From assembly GCA_036489025.1 (NCBI GenBank), contig DASXGN010000010.1, positions 153,801-217,800 of the forward strand: a stretch of DNA of 64,000 nucleotides, in the 5' to 3' direction. Every line of letters begins with the position of its first letter. Within the stretch, counting starts at the first letter, position 1. Of the stretch, positions 1 to 8,793 are shown piece after piece. The DNA comes from Dryocola sp036489025. GTDB taxonomy: Bacteria; Pseudomonadota; Gammaproteobacteria; Enterobacterales; Enterobacteriaceae. The translations under genes were made by a program, and so were the position numbers. The notes below the pieces were generated by a model. That model was not told where the DNA came from. It searched no databases and worked only from the letters and a program-made list of their open reading frames with translations.

Positions 1-690
1 ATTGTACTGTTTGTTGCCTTACTGATTGCCTTCACGAAATTCCCAACAATTCAAAGTGATGCGCATAGCGATAACAAAGGTGGCTCCCTGCTGGCTTCGG
101 TATCGCGCTTGCTACGTGTCCGTCATTGGCGCTGGGCCGTATTAGCGCAGTTTTGCTATGTCGGTGCCCAAACCGCCTGCTGGAGTTATCTGATCCGCTA
201 CGCCATTGAGGAGCTTCCAGGCACAACGCCGGGGTTCGCCGCCAATTACCTGACTGCCACCATGGTGTGCTTCTTTATCGGTCGCTTTAGCGGAACGTGG
301 CTTATCCGTCACTATGCGCCGCACAAGGTATTAGCCATCTATGCCTTTATTTCCATGCTGTTATGCATCATTTCCGCAGCAGCAGGCGGCCACACAGGCC
401 TCATCGCGCTGACGCTGTGCAGCATGTTCATGTCTATCCAGTATCCGACCATTTTCTCCTTAGGGATTAAGGGATTAGACCAGGACACCAAATATGGTTC
501 ATCCATTATTGTGATGACCATTATCGGCGGCGGCATTGTCACACCGGTCATGGGCTTTGTTAGCGATGCGGCGGGCAACATCCCAACCGCAGAGCTGATC
601 CCGGCGCTGTGCTTCGCCATCATTTTCATCTTTGCCAGATTCAGATCAAACATCATGCCGCGCGCAGCGGCCCAAGCAATTCAACCTTGA
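1..690 (+). CDS. fucP: L-fucose:H+ symporter FucP (C-terminal part, cut by window edge)
   Basis: This is the C-terminal 229 residues of the inner-membrane L-fucose/proton symporter of the major facilitator superfamily; the reading frame is open from base 1, so the start lies outside the window. The family protein is about 438 residues, so roughly half is present. Segments such as FCYVGAQTACWSYLIRY and GLIALTLCSMFMSIQYPTI match E. coli FucP as I know it, and several hydrophobic membrane segments are visible. It brings L-fucose into the cell for the isomerase FucI, which begins 37 bases after the stop. The stop is TGA at 688-690. No sign of decay is seen in the part present. Confidence 0.95.
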   Translation: MVLFVALLIAFTKFPTIQSDAHSDNKGGSLLASVSRLLRVRHWRWAVLAQFCYVGAQTACWSYLIRYAIEELPGTTPGFAANYLTATMVCFFIGRFSGTWLIRHYAPHKVLAIYAFISMLLCIISAAAGGHTGLIALTLCSMFMSIQYPTIFSLGIKGLDQDTKYGSSIIVMTIIGGGIVTPVMGFVSDAAGNIPTAELIPALCFAIIFIFARFRSNIMPRAAAQAIQP

Positions 691-727
691 TAAAGACAAC
701 CTACCGATTAACGTGAGGAATATAAGA

Positions 728-2518
728 ATGAATAGCCAACACCAGACCCTACAAAATCTGCCCAAAATAGGTATCCGCCCCGTTATTGATGGCCGCCGCA
801 TGGGGGTACGCGAGTCGCTTGAAGAACAAACCATGAATATGGCGCAAGCCACCGCGCAGCTAATAAGCGAGCAGCTGCGTCACGCCTGCGGCGCCGCAGT
901 TGAATGCGTTATTGCCGACGGCTGTATTGCTGGGATGGCAGAATCTGCCGCCTGTGAAGATAAATTCAGCCGCCAGAATGTGGGATTAACCATCACCGTC
1001 ACTCCCTGCTGGTGCTACGGCAGCGAAACTATCGACATGGACCCAATGCGCCCGAAAGCCATCTGGGGCTTTAACGGCACCGAACGCCCGGGCGCGGTAT
1101 ATTTGGCAGCAGCGTTGGCGGCACATAGCCAAAAGGGCATCCCTGCGTTTTCTATTTATGGCCACGATGTGCAAGACGGTGGCGATGACAGTATTCCTGC
1201 TGACGTACAGAAAAAACTTCTACGCTTTGCGCGGGCTGGTTTAGCCGTCGCCAGCATGAAAGGTAAAAGTTATATGTCGCTGGGCGGCGTCTCAATGGGG
1301 ATTGCAGGCTCCATCGTTGATCATAACTTTTTTGAATCCTGGCTCGGTATGAAAGTGCAGTCTGTGGATATGACCGAGCTACGCCGCCGTATCGATCAGA
1401 AGATTTACGATACCGAAGAGCTGGAACTCGCGCTTTCGTGGGCGGATAACAATTTCCGCTTTGGGCCTGACCTTAACGCCGAACAATATCGTCGTTCGCC
1501 AGAAAGCAGCCGAGCGGTATTACGTGAAAGCTTGCTGATGGCAATGTGTATTCGCGACATGCTGCAAGGCAACGAAAAACTGGCTCAGCAAGGGTTCGTA
1601 GAGGAATCGCTGGGCTATAACGCGATTGCGGCAGGCTTCCAGGGCCAGCGTCACTGGACCGATCAATATCCTAATGGCGATACCGCAGAAGCTTTACTCA
1701 ATAGCTCGTTCGACTGGAACGGCGTGCGTAAACCCTTTGTGGTGGCAACTGAAAACGATAGCCTGAACGGCGTCGCGATGCTGTTCGGTCACCTGCTAAC
1801 CGGCACCGCACAGGTGTTTGCTGACGTTCGCACCTACTGGTCACCTGAGGCCGTAAAACGCGTGACCGGAAGTGAACTCGCAGGCCATGCCAAAGACGGC
1901 ATCATCCATCTGATTAACTCAGGCTCTGCGGCGCTCGATGGCGCATGCCGTCAGCTTGACGCGCAGGGTAACCCAACCATGAAACCGCATTGGCAAATCA
2001 GCCAGAAAGAAGCGGATGCATGCCTGCAAGCCACAGAATGGTGTCCTGCAATCCACGAATATTTCCGCGGCGGCGGCTATTCATCTCGTTTCCTGACCCG
2101 CGGCGGCGTTCCTTTCACCCTGTCCCGCGTCAATATCATTAAAGGCATTGGGCCAGTATTGCAGATCGCGGAAGGCTGGAGCGTTGAGCTGCCTAAAGAC
2201 GTGCATGACACATTAGATAAGCGCACCAACGAAACGTGGCCAACCACATGGTTTGCCCCACGCTTAACCGGCAAAGGCCCCTTTACCGATGTGTACTCTG
2301 TGATGGGGAACTGGGGAGCTAACCACGGCGTACTGACCATTGGTCACGTGGGTGCAGACCTGATTACGCTGGCATCAATGCTGCGTATTCCGGTGTGTAT
2401 GCATAACGTGGAAGACGGCGAAATCTATCGCCCATCATCATGGGCCGCACACGGCATGGACACCGAAGGCCAGGACTATCGCGCCTGCCAAAACTACGGG
2501 CCTTTGTATAAAAAATAA
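728..2518 (+). CDS. fucI: L-fucose isomerase
   Basis: Cytoplasmic Mn-dependent isomerase converting L-fucose to L-fuculose, the first step of fucose breakdown. The 596-residue product matches the E. coli protein (591 residues) almost throughout, with five extra residues at the N-terminus. By that offset the metal-binding residues correspond to E342, D366 and H533, lying in FVVATENDSL, the following FADVR region and GANHGVLTIGH. The ATG at 728 was chosen because TGAGGAA sits at 714-720, while upstream in-frame starts overlap fucP and lack homology. It lies between fucP and fucK in the normal operon order. A long palindromic repeat follows the stop, before fucK. Confidence 0.97.
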   Translation: MNSQHQTLQNLPKIGIRPVIDGRRMGVRESLEEQTMNMAQATAQLISEQLRHACGAAVECVIADGCIAGMAESAACEDKFSRQNVGLTITVTPCWCYGSETIDMDPMRPKAIWGFNGTERPGAVYLAAALAAHSQKGIPAFSIYGHDVQDGGDDSIPADVQKKLLRFARAGLAVASMKGKSYMSLGGVSMGIAGSIVDHNFFESWLGMKVQSVDMTELRRRIDQKIYDTEELELALSWADNNFRFGPDLNAEQYRRSPESSRAVLRESLLMAMCIRDMLQGNEKLAQQGFVEESLGYNAIAAGFQGQRHWTDQYPNGDTAEALLNSSFDWNGVRKPFVVATENDSLNGVAMLFGHLLTGTAQVFADVRTYWSPEAVKRVTGSELAGHAKDGIIHLINSGSAALDGACRQLDAQGNPTMKPHWQISQKEADACLQATEWCPAIHEYFRGGGYSSRFLTRGGVPFTLSRVNIIKGIGPVLQIAEGWSVELPKDVHDTLDKRTNETWPTTWFAPRLTGKGPFTDVYSVMGNWGANHGVLTIGHVGADLITLASMLRIPVCMHNVEDGEIYRPSSWAAHGMDTEGQDYRACQNYGPLYKK

Positions 2519-2530
2519 CGCGTGGGATTG

Positions 2531-2632
2531 ACCCCCTCCCAACCTCCCCTTTCGCAGAGGGAGGTGCGGACCGAGTTCGGCTTGCGTCACTGAACCACGC
2601 CCTCCCCTGACAAGAGGAGGGTTGGGGCGGGA
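2531..2632. repeat. Intercistronic nested palindromic repeat between fucI and fucK
   Basis: This GC-rich spacer holds nested inverted repeats: CCTCCC-type arms pair with GGGAGG-type arms within each half, and the outer CCCCCTCCCAACC pairs imperfectly with GGGTTGGGGCGGG at the far end. Related CCCTCTCC/GGAGAGGG palindromes occur at 17727-17748 and 20944-20987. It resembles the dispersed palindromic elements of enterobacterial intergenic regions. Within the fuc operon the folded RNA could separate fucPI from fucKU expression, which is inference. Confidence 0.7.
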
Positions 2633-2666
2633 TAAACCTGTTTATATTTATTCACCAGGAGCCACT

Positions 2667-4130
2667 ATGAATCATGATGTGGTGATCATTTTAGACTGCG
2701 GGGCCACCAATATTCGCGCCATGGCGGTAGACGCCAAGGGCATCGTGGTCGCTAAGGCGTCAACCGCCAATGCGAGCCAGCCCGCCGCAGAAAATGACCA
2801 ATGGCATATCTGGTCATTAGATGACATTTTGCAGCGCTTTGCTGATTGCTGCCAGCGGCTCATGCCACAGTTAAGCGGCTACCAGGTTCATGCGCTGAGC
2901 GTAACCACCTTTGGCGTTGACGGTGCGCTGGTCGATAAAAACGGTGAACTACTCTATCCAGTGATTAGCTGGAAGTGTCGGCGAACGGCGGCGATTATGG
3001 AGAAAATTGATCGCTATATTACGCCCGGCGAACTGCAAACTATTTCCGGTATCGGTCAATTTAGCTTTAATACTTTGTATAAGCTGATCTGGATAAAAGA
3101 AAATCGGCCCGAGTTATTAGAACAGGCGGACGCATGGCTGTTTATTTCGTCGCTGATTAACTACCGGCTGACCGGCGAACTCACCACCGATCGCACTATG
3201 GCCGGCACCAGCCAGCTGCTCGACGTACGTCAAGAAACCTTTAGCGAGACTATTTTACAACGCACAGGCCTCCCCTCCACGCTCTTCCCACGCATGGTCG
3301 CCGCAGGGGAGCATGTTGGCAATTTATTACCGGATATGGCCGGACGCCTTGGCATTCCCGTAGGCACACCGGTGATTTCCGCCGGTCATGATACCCAGTT
3401 CGCCCTGTTTGGCTCCGGTGCCGAACTTGATCAGCCCGTGTTGTCATCCGGTACATGGGAAATCCTGATGGTTCGCACACCACAGGTAAATACATCGCTG
3501 CTGCCGCGTTTTGCCGGTTCGACCTGCGAACTTGATAGCCGCCAGGGGCTGTTCAACCCGGGTCTTCAGTGGCTGGCGTCCGGCGTGTTGGAAAGAGTGC
3601 GCCAGCTCTATTGGCCTAACGAAAAAATCCCCGATGCCTATGCCCAAATGATTAGCGAAGCCGACGCAATTCGTCCCGGCGCGGAAGGCCTTCGCATGAA
3701 CTGCCAGCTGCTTGATAACCACGCTCAGGCCGGTTGGCGCGGTATGCGCCTGCACACCGAACGCGGCCATTTCTACCGTTCCGCCCTCGAGGGGCTTTCC
3801 TGGCAACTCCAACAAAATCTCGCGGTGCTGGAAAACATTGGCGGGTTTGCATCTAAAGAATTATTGCTGGTTGGCGGCGGCAGCCGAAATATGCTGTGGA
3901 ATCAGATTAAAGCCGATGTTTTAAACCTTCCGGTTAAAGTTCTGCACGATGCAGAAACCACCGTATTAGGCGCCGCGATGTTCGCCTGGAGCGGCGTGGG
4001 TTACTACGATTCGCCAGAACAGGCTCGTCAGCAGGTGAATTATCACTATCAATCTTATTATCCCGGCGAGCAAAGCGAGATCTATCAATCGCTTGCCCAC
4101 GAAAATAATCTGCTTATGGAAGGAGTATAA
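2667..4130 (+). CDS. fucK: L-fuculokinase
   Basis: ATP-dependent kinase of the FGGY carbohydrate kinase family that phosphorylates L-fuculose to L-fuculose-1-phosphate. The 487-residue product has the N-terminal nucleotide-binding start VIILDCGATNIRA, the substrate-region motif TTFGVDGALVD, a central SAGHDTQFALFG segment and a C-terminal ELLLVGGGSRN. It matches E. coli FucK (about 482 residues). The ATG at 2667 was chosen because AGGAG lies at 2657-2661 and alignment starts there; the longer in-frame start runs into the upstream palindrome. fucU begins one base after its stop, so the two are probably translationally coupled. Confidence 0.96.
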   Translation: MNHDVVIILDCGATNIRAMAVDAKGIVVAKASTANASQPAAENDQWHIWSLDDILQRFADCCQRLMPQLSGYQVHALSVTTFGVDGALVDKNGELLYPVISWKCRRTAAIMEKIDRYITPGELQTISGIGQFSFNTLYKLIWIKENRPELLEQADAWLFISSLINYRLTGELTTDRTMAGTSQLLDVRQETFSETILQRTGLPSTLFPRMVAAGEHVGNLLPDMAGRLGIPVGTPVISAGHDTQFALFGSGAELDQPVLSSGTWEILMVRTPQVNTSLLPRFAGSTCELDSRQGLFNPGLQWLASGVLERVRQLYWPNEKIPDAYAQMISEADAIRPGAEGLRMNCQLLDNHAQAGWRGMRLHTERGHFYRSALEGLSWQLQQNLAVLENIGGFASKELLLVGGGSRNMLWNQIKADVLNLPVKVLHDAETTVLGAAMFAWSGVGYYDSPEQARQQVNYHYQSYYPGEQSEIYQSLAHENNLLMEGV

Positions 4131-4131
4131 A

Positions 4132-4557
4132 ATGCTGAAGAATATCTCCCCGCTGATCTCACCTCAGTTGCTTAAAACCCTGGCAGAGATGGGGCATGGC
4201 GATGAAATCATTTTCTCCGATGCGCATTTTCCCGCTCATAGCATGGGGCCAAAGGTCATTCGGGCCGACGGGCTGCGCGTCAACGATTTACTGGCCGCCA
4301 TCATCCCGCTGTTTGAACTCGATAGCTACGCCCCGCCGCTGGTAATGATGGCAGCAGTTGCAGGCGATACGCTGGATACCAGCGTGGAGCAGCGATATTT
4401 GCAGGCATTGTCGAGCCCCGATCGCAGCGATCTTTCGGTCACTCGTATCGATCGCTTTGCCTTTTACGAACGTGCCCAAAAGGCCTTTGCGATCGTCATC
4501 ACAGGCGAGACGGCTAAATATGGGAATATCCTGTTAAAAAAAGGGGTGACGCCTTAA
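4132..4557 (+). CDS. fucU: L-fucose mutarotase
   Basis: Small cytoplasmic RbsD/FucU-family enzyme that interconverts the alpha and beta anomers of L-fucose, supplying the form used by FucI. The 141-residue product carries the family's characteristic N-terminal GHGDEIIFSDAHFPA segment, including the catalytic His-Asp region, and the C-terminal ETAKYGNILLKKGV. The start follows the fucK stop by one base, with GGAG at 4122-4125 as ribosome site inside the end of fucK. It is the fourth gene of the fuc operon. Confidence 0.95.
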   Translation: MLKNISPLISPQLLKTLAEMGHGDEIIFSDAHFPAHSMGPKVIRADGLRVNDLLAAIIPLFELDSYAPPLVMMAAVAGDTLDTSVEQRYLQALSSPDRSDLSVTRIDRFAFYERAQKAFAIVITGETAKYGNILLKKGVTP

Positions 4558-4635
4558 TCTCTGGCTCTGGATTTAACCATGCGCCAGCCATTAGGCCGAA
4601 CCCGGCGCATGGCTTTTCGTGAGAGGAGAGCCATC

Positions 4636-5391
4636 GTGAAAACAGATCGCCATCAGGCTATCGTACAACTCATCCGACAGCATGAAACCCTGACCACTGA
4701 AGATCTTGCCGAGCTGTTACATGTCAGCAAAGAGACTATCCGACGCGATCTCAACGCGCTACAGGCACAAGGTAAGATCATCCGCCAACATGGCCGCGCC
4801 AAAAGTATTAAGCGCGACACCCAAGACAACGGCGATCCCTTCAGCGCTCGCTTGAAAAGCCATCTCACCAGCAAAGCCGATATAGCCCGTCAAACGCTGC
4901 CGTGGATCGATGTGGGAATGACGATTGCCCTTGATGCCAGCTCAACCTGCTGGTACCTGGCAAAGCAGTTACCCGATATTGATATTACCGTGTTCACCAA
5001 CAGCGTGCGCATTTGCCAGGAGCTATCGAAACGGGAACATATCCAGCTCATCAGCTCCGGTGGACTGCTGCAGCGTAAATATGCGTGTTATGTCAATCCA
5101 GCCATCCTTTCCCAGCTCAAAGAACTCGAAATCGACCTCTTCATATTTTCGTGTGAAGGCATTGATAGAGAAGGTATTTTATGGGATTCCAACAGCTACA
5201 ACGCTGAATTTAAATCGCTGCTGCTTAAGCGTGCACTCCAGTCTTTATTGCTGATAGATAAAAGCAAAATGAATCGCACCAGTGAAATTAAAATTGGTGG
5301 CATTGGCGATGTGGTTCAGGTGATAACGAATTTAGAAACGCCGGAAAGCGACCCTTTATCGGAGGCTGAAGATGAGGGCATCAGCCGTTAG
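4636..5391 (+). CDS. fucR: L-fucose operon activator, DeoR family
   Basis: Transcription regulator of the DeoR family; in E. coli it activates the fuc genes with L-fuculose-1-phosphate as effector. Residues about 5-60 form the DeoR winged helix (ELLHVSKETIRRDLNALQAQGKI region), followed by the sugar-phosphate sensing domain with ALDASSTCWYLA and FIFSCEGID. The GTG at 4636 was chosen because GAGAGGAGAG lies at 4621-4630 and the alignment with E. coli FucR begins there; a longer frame to 4579 has no homology. The 251-residue product is slightly longer than the 243-residue E. coli protein. It ends the operon; a hairpin terminator lies 140 bases downstream. Confidence 0.94.
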   Translation: MKTDRHQAIVQLIRQHETLTTEDLAELLHVSKETIRRDLNALQAQGKIIRQHGRAKSIKRDTQDNGDPFSARLKSHLTSKADIARQTLPWIDVGMTIALDASSTCWYLAKQLPDIDITVFTNSVRICQELSKREHIQLISSGGLLQRKYACYVNPAILSQLKELEIDLFIFSCEGIDREGILWDSNSYNAEFKSLLLKRALQSLLLIDKSKMNRTSEIKIGGIGDVVQVITNLETPESDPLSEAEDEGISR

Positions 5392-5534
5392 CCTGAAACG
5401 TATTCATCCAAAATGCTGTTGTGCGACGACGGTAAAATCGAGCTAAACACGCCATGAGACCTTAAAAACACCCTAAGCCTCGGCTATCTGGCTCGATGTA
5501 ATGACGGGCTCCCCCCCAAGAAAACCCATAAAAA

Positions 5535-5559
5535 AACCAGCCCGCAGGCTGGTTCTTTT
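5535..5559. terminator. Bidirectional terminator between fucR and the lipoprotein gene
   Basis: AACCAGCC at 5535-5542 pairs with GGCTGGTT at 5547-5554 around a CGCA loop. It is followed by CTTTT on the plus strand and preceded by a run of A on the same strand, so it can stop transcripts from both sides. Confidence 0.85.
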
Positions 5560-5572
5560 GACTTAGCGGCTA

Positions 5573-5974
5573 TCAGGCCGCCTTCACCATCAGATCCAGC
5601 AGACGGCTTTTGATTCGGAAACAAAGCTCGCGCATCTGGAACTCGGTCTTCGGCAGCATAATGCCGTTGATTTCCGGGCTAACCGACGACTCAACCTGGC
5701 GATATCTGTTGATGGTTGCCGTGAGCTTCTGCACCTCAGACAGGTATTTATCATACGAGGCCTGGCTGTATGTCTGCATGGCTTCCAGCTCTTTACGGCA
5801 CTGCTGCATATTTTTCGCGTGGCTGTTTTCCGGCTGGCTGTTCACAAGCGGTGCCGCGGGCTGGGAAACAGCTACGGGCTGCGGCGCGGGAGTAACCGCT
5901 TTTATCGGCGCATTCTGCGCGCATCCGACCAACAGCAGAATACCAAACGCCGCAACAGCTTTTAATTTACGCAT
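5573..5974 (-). CDS. Putative lipoprotein of unknown function
   Basis: A 133-residue protein with a clear lipoprotein signal: basic start MRKLK, hydrophobic stretch and lipobox LVGC with the lipidated cysteine at residue 18. Residues 19-50 are rich in Pro, Ala, Val and Gln, typical of a flexible linker. The rest (about 52-133) is a charged, probably helical domain with two cysteines (QQCRKELEAM and RELCFRIK). The start is supported by AAGGAA about four bases upstream. I do not recognise the family. It stands alone between the fuc terminator and a divergent membrane-protein gene. Confidence 0.75.
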   Translation of the reverse strand: MRKLKAVAAFGILLLVGCAQNAPIKAVTPAPQPVAVSQPAAPLVNSQPENSHAKNMQQCRKELEAMQTYSQASYDKYLSEVQKLTATINRYRQVESSVSPEINGIMLPKTEFQMRELCFRIKSRLLDLMVKAA

Positions 5975-6229
5975 ACTTTTCCTTGGGTATTAAGGCTGCG
6001 CCCGGGCTTTAATTTTGCCGCAAATTCACGGTATCGGTGCGCACAGGATTCGGGAGTTACGAGGGCGAAATATCTCATTTCTCTATAAGACAATCAACGG
6101 CTTATCCCGCAATATTGTGAATACAGAATATTCTACGAACACGCCTCTGCCCTGTCGCAAAGAAGTTACAGCGCACGCTTACGGCGCGTGGGCTATAAAT
6201 GTGAAAGGCTCATTTCAGGACTCACCTTG

Positions 6230-7591
6230 ATGATGCGGTTAACCATGATCCTGCTCGGCGTCGATTTCCTGCGCTCTCACTGGCGCGGCCTGCGCCGTTT
6301 CGGCTGGATCACGCTGATTGCAGGCGTGGTTATCTTTGTTGACGCCCTCGACGGATCGCTCTTCTTCCCCATTGAGCCTTTCGCCTGCCTGCTCCTGTTT
6401 GAGGGCGCCGCGACCTTAATGGTGGCGCACAGCGGAATGGGCGGTCAGCGCATACTCCGCTACGTCAAAGGCAGCGCGTTTGTCCTTGCGGCCATGCTGA
6501 TTCTCGCCGGTCATCACGATGGTAACGTCGTGCTGTCGATGATTTTTGGCCTGCTATTTCTGTTCGACGGCTCGCTGCAAATCGCCTCCGCGGTGGTGGT
6601 GCGCTACCGTCGCTGGCGTCCTGCGCTATGCGGCGGAATCCTCGAGATTGCGCTGGCGATTTTCTTCTTTCAGCCGTGGCCTTCAAACTATGCGGGCACG
6701 GTGCCCTACTGCCTCGGGCTGGGCCTCGCTTTCGCCGGCTGGAATATGTTTATTCTTGCCAACCGCGTTAAGCGCGCCGCGGTGAACCCCGGTCTTGCTG
6801 GCGCCATATTTATGGAGGAGGCCGATACGCAGCCGCCCGCCGTTGTCGAATGGGACGGGCCGCCCGACGACGATGAAAAAGCGCTGACGGTTCACGTCTG
6901 GACACCCGCCGGTTCGGCGCCGGGCCAAACTATTTCACGTCCGGTTATCAATCGCTATATTGCCGCCGTCGATCGAGACGGCGTCATTTCTACCGGCCAC
7001 GCCGCGCTGGAATCTCCGAGCGGCATTTACGTCAGCCTCTATCCCGCCGAGTTGATCGACCGCTCGCCGGACGAGTTTGCTCGCCTGCTGCGAGCCACGC
7101 CGGAGAATAACGTGCCGGGCCTTTTCCAGCCCGATTACGCCACGGAATCCGTGCAGTGGTGCCCTTCCACCAGAAAAGTGCGCATCCGTAATTACAGCGA
7201 GGCCCGCCTGCGGGCCTTCTGGGAAAGTTATCGTCAGAACGAGTCTTACAATCTGACCTACCGCAACTGTTCCAGCAGCGTGGCAAAGGCGCTTGAAGCC
7301 GCGCTGGAAGGCTCCGTCGGCAGGCTGTGGCAAACGCGGGGGTTCTGGCTGGCGATGGGCAAGCTGATGTCCACGCCGGAGCTTTGGGTAGCGCTTCAGA
7401 TCCGTAAGCGTGCGGAAACGATGGCCTGGACGCCGGGCCTGGTGCTGGACTACGCCCGGGCGCTGAGCATGCTTGCCGATCCAAGGCCTACCGGCTGGGT
7501 CAACACCGCGAGCCGGGCGCTGAAAAGAATGTTCCGCCGCCGCGTGGCGTGGCATAAAGGCAAAAGCGGCGATGAGATGCAGGGAGATTAG
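6230..7591 (+). CDS. HdeD-like (DUF308-type) membrane protein with a cysteine-peptidase-like C-terminal region
   Basis: A 453-residue protein in two parts. Residues 1 to about 185 are hydrophobic with about six membrane segments and recall the HdeD/DUF308 family of inner-membrane proteins. Residues about 215-453 form a soluble region containing STGHAALESPSGIYVSLYP, then about 90 residues later YRNCSSSVAKALE. A His in a GHAAL setting followed by an NC-S motif resembles papain-like (NlpC/P60 or DUF4105-type) enzymes; this is inference. The ATG at 6230 was chosen because AGGAC lies at 6217-6221; it is followed by a second ATG. The downstream gene yghZ starts 122 bases later. The physiological role is unknown. 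Confidence 0.75.
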   Translation: MMRLTMILLGVDFLRSHWRGLRRFGWITLIAGVVIFVDALDGSLFFPIEPFACLLLFEGAATLMVAHSGMGGQRILRYVKGSAFVLAAMLILAGHHDGNVVLSMIFGLLFLFDGSLQIASAVVVRYRRWRPALCGGILEIALAIFFFQPWPSNYAGTVPYCLGLGLAFAGWNMFILANRVKRAAVNPGLAGAIFMEEADTQPPAVVEWDGPPDDDEKALTVHVWTPAGSAPGQTISRPVINRYIAAVDRDGVISTGHAALESPSGIYVSLYPAELIDRSPDEFARLLRATPENNVPGLFQPDYATESVQWCPSTRKVRIRNYSEARLRAFWESYRQNESYNLTYRNCSSSVAKALEAALEGSVGRLWQTRGFWLAMGKLMSTPELWVALQIRKRAETMAWTPGLVLDYARALSMLADPRPTGWVNTASRALKRMFRRRVAWHKGKSGDEMQGD

Positions 7592-7713
7592 CCGTTTTTT
7601 TATCACTCTGTGATCGCCTTCACCAATGCGCCTCCTCGTCTGGGGTTAGTCAGCCATTCGGAGTAGAGTGGAACGATGTTTCAAATTCGTTCGCAATCCG
7701 CAAAGGAGACACC

Positions 7714-8754
7714 ATGCCCTATCAGGCTTCCCCCTCCCGCTATGAAACTATGCAGTACCGCCGCTGCGGCAAAAGCGGCCTGAAGCTGCCCGCACTCTCC
7801 CTCGGCCTGTGGCACAATTTCGGCCACATCAGCAGCCTGGAATCCCAGCGGGCGCTGCTGCACAAAGCCTTCGATTCCGGCATCACCCATTTTGACTTAG
7901 CCAATAACTACGGCCCGCCGCCGGGTTCCGCCGAGGAAAATTTTGGCCGCCTGCTGCGCGAGGATTTTGCCGCCTATCGCGATGAGCTGATTGTCTCCAC
8001 CAAAGCCGGTTACGACATGTGGCCCGGACCTTACGGCTCCGGCGGTTCTCGCAAGTACGTGCTCGCCAGCCTCGATCAAAGCCTGCGGCGAATGGGGCTG
8101 GACTACGTGGATATCTTCTACTCGCACCGGGTAGATGAGAATACGCCGATGGAGGAAACCGCCTCCGCGCTTGCTCAGGCGGTGCAAAGCGGCAAAGCGC
8201 TGTACGTCGGTATTTCTTCCTACTCGCCGGAGCGAACGCAGAAAATGGCCGACCTGCTCCGCGAGTGGAAAATCCCGCTGCTTATCCATCAGCCCTCCTA
8301 TAATCTGCTCAACCGCTGGGTGGACAAAAGCGGCCTGCTCGATACGCTTGAGCAAAACGGCGCGGGCTGTATCGCCTTTACGCCTCTGGCTCAGGGCCTG
8401 CTAACCGGCAAATACCTGAACGGGATCCCTGACGGTTCGCGCATGCAAACGGAAGGCAAAAAGGCCCGCGGCCTGACGGAAAATATGCTTTCGGAGGCCA
8501 ATCTGAACAGCCTGCGCCTGCTCAATGAAATGGCGCAGCAGCGAGGACAAAGCATGGCGCAGATGGCGTTAAGCTGGCTGCTGAAGGATGAAAGAGTCAC
8601 TTCCGTGCTCATTGGAGCCAGCCGCCCGGAACAGCTGGACGAGAACGTTCAGGCCCTGAAAAATCTGCATTTCAGCAGCGAGGAGCTTAGCGCCATAGAT
8701 AAGCACGTCGCAGACGGCAAGCTGAATCTCTGGCAGGCATCGTCAGACAAATAA
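7714..8754 (+). CDS. yghZ: L-glyceraldehyde 3-phosphate reductase (aldo-keto reductase YghZ)
   Basis: NADPH-dependent cytoplasmic aldo-keto reductase; the E. coli enzyme reduces L-glyceraldehyde 3-phosphate and helps detoxify methylglyoxal. The 346-residue protein has the same length as E. coli YghZ and matches it almost throughout. The catalytic tetrad is visible as D61 and Y66 (FDLANNYGP), K97 (VSTKAGY) and H138 (FYSHR). The cofactor-binding end VLIGASRPEQLDEN is intact. AAGGAG at 7703-7708 supports the ATG at 7714. A strong bidirectional terminator follows directly. Confidence 0.96.
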   Translation: MPYQASPSRYETMQYRRCGKSGLKLPALSLGLWHNFGHISSLESQRALLHKAFDSGITHFDLANNYGPPPGSAEENFGRLLREDFAAYRDELIVSTKAGYDMWPGPYGSGGSRKYVLASLDQSLRRMGLDYVDIFYSHRVDENTPMEETASALAQAVQSGKALYVGISSYSPERTQKMADLLREWKIPLLIHQPSYNLLNRWVDKSGLLDTLEQNGAGCIAFTPLAQGLLTGKYLNGIPDGSRMQTEGKKARGLTENMLSEANLNSLRLLNEMAQQRGQSMAQMALSWLLKDERVTSVLIGASRPEQLDENVQALKNLHFSSEELSAIDKHVADGKLNLWQASSDK

Positions 8755-8761
8755 GCAAAAA

Positions 8762-8787
8762 AAAGCCTCTTCACAGGAAGAGGCTTT
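8762..8787. terminator. Bidirectional terminator between yghZ and yqhA
   Basis: AAAGCCTCTTC at 8762-8772 pairs perfectly with GAAGAGGCTTT at 8777-8787 around ACAG. A-run and T-run flanks serve both convergent genes. Confidence 0.9.
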
Positions 8788-8793
8788 CTCGTA

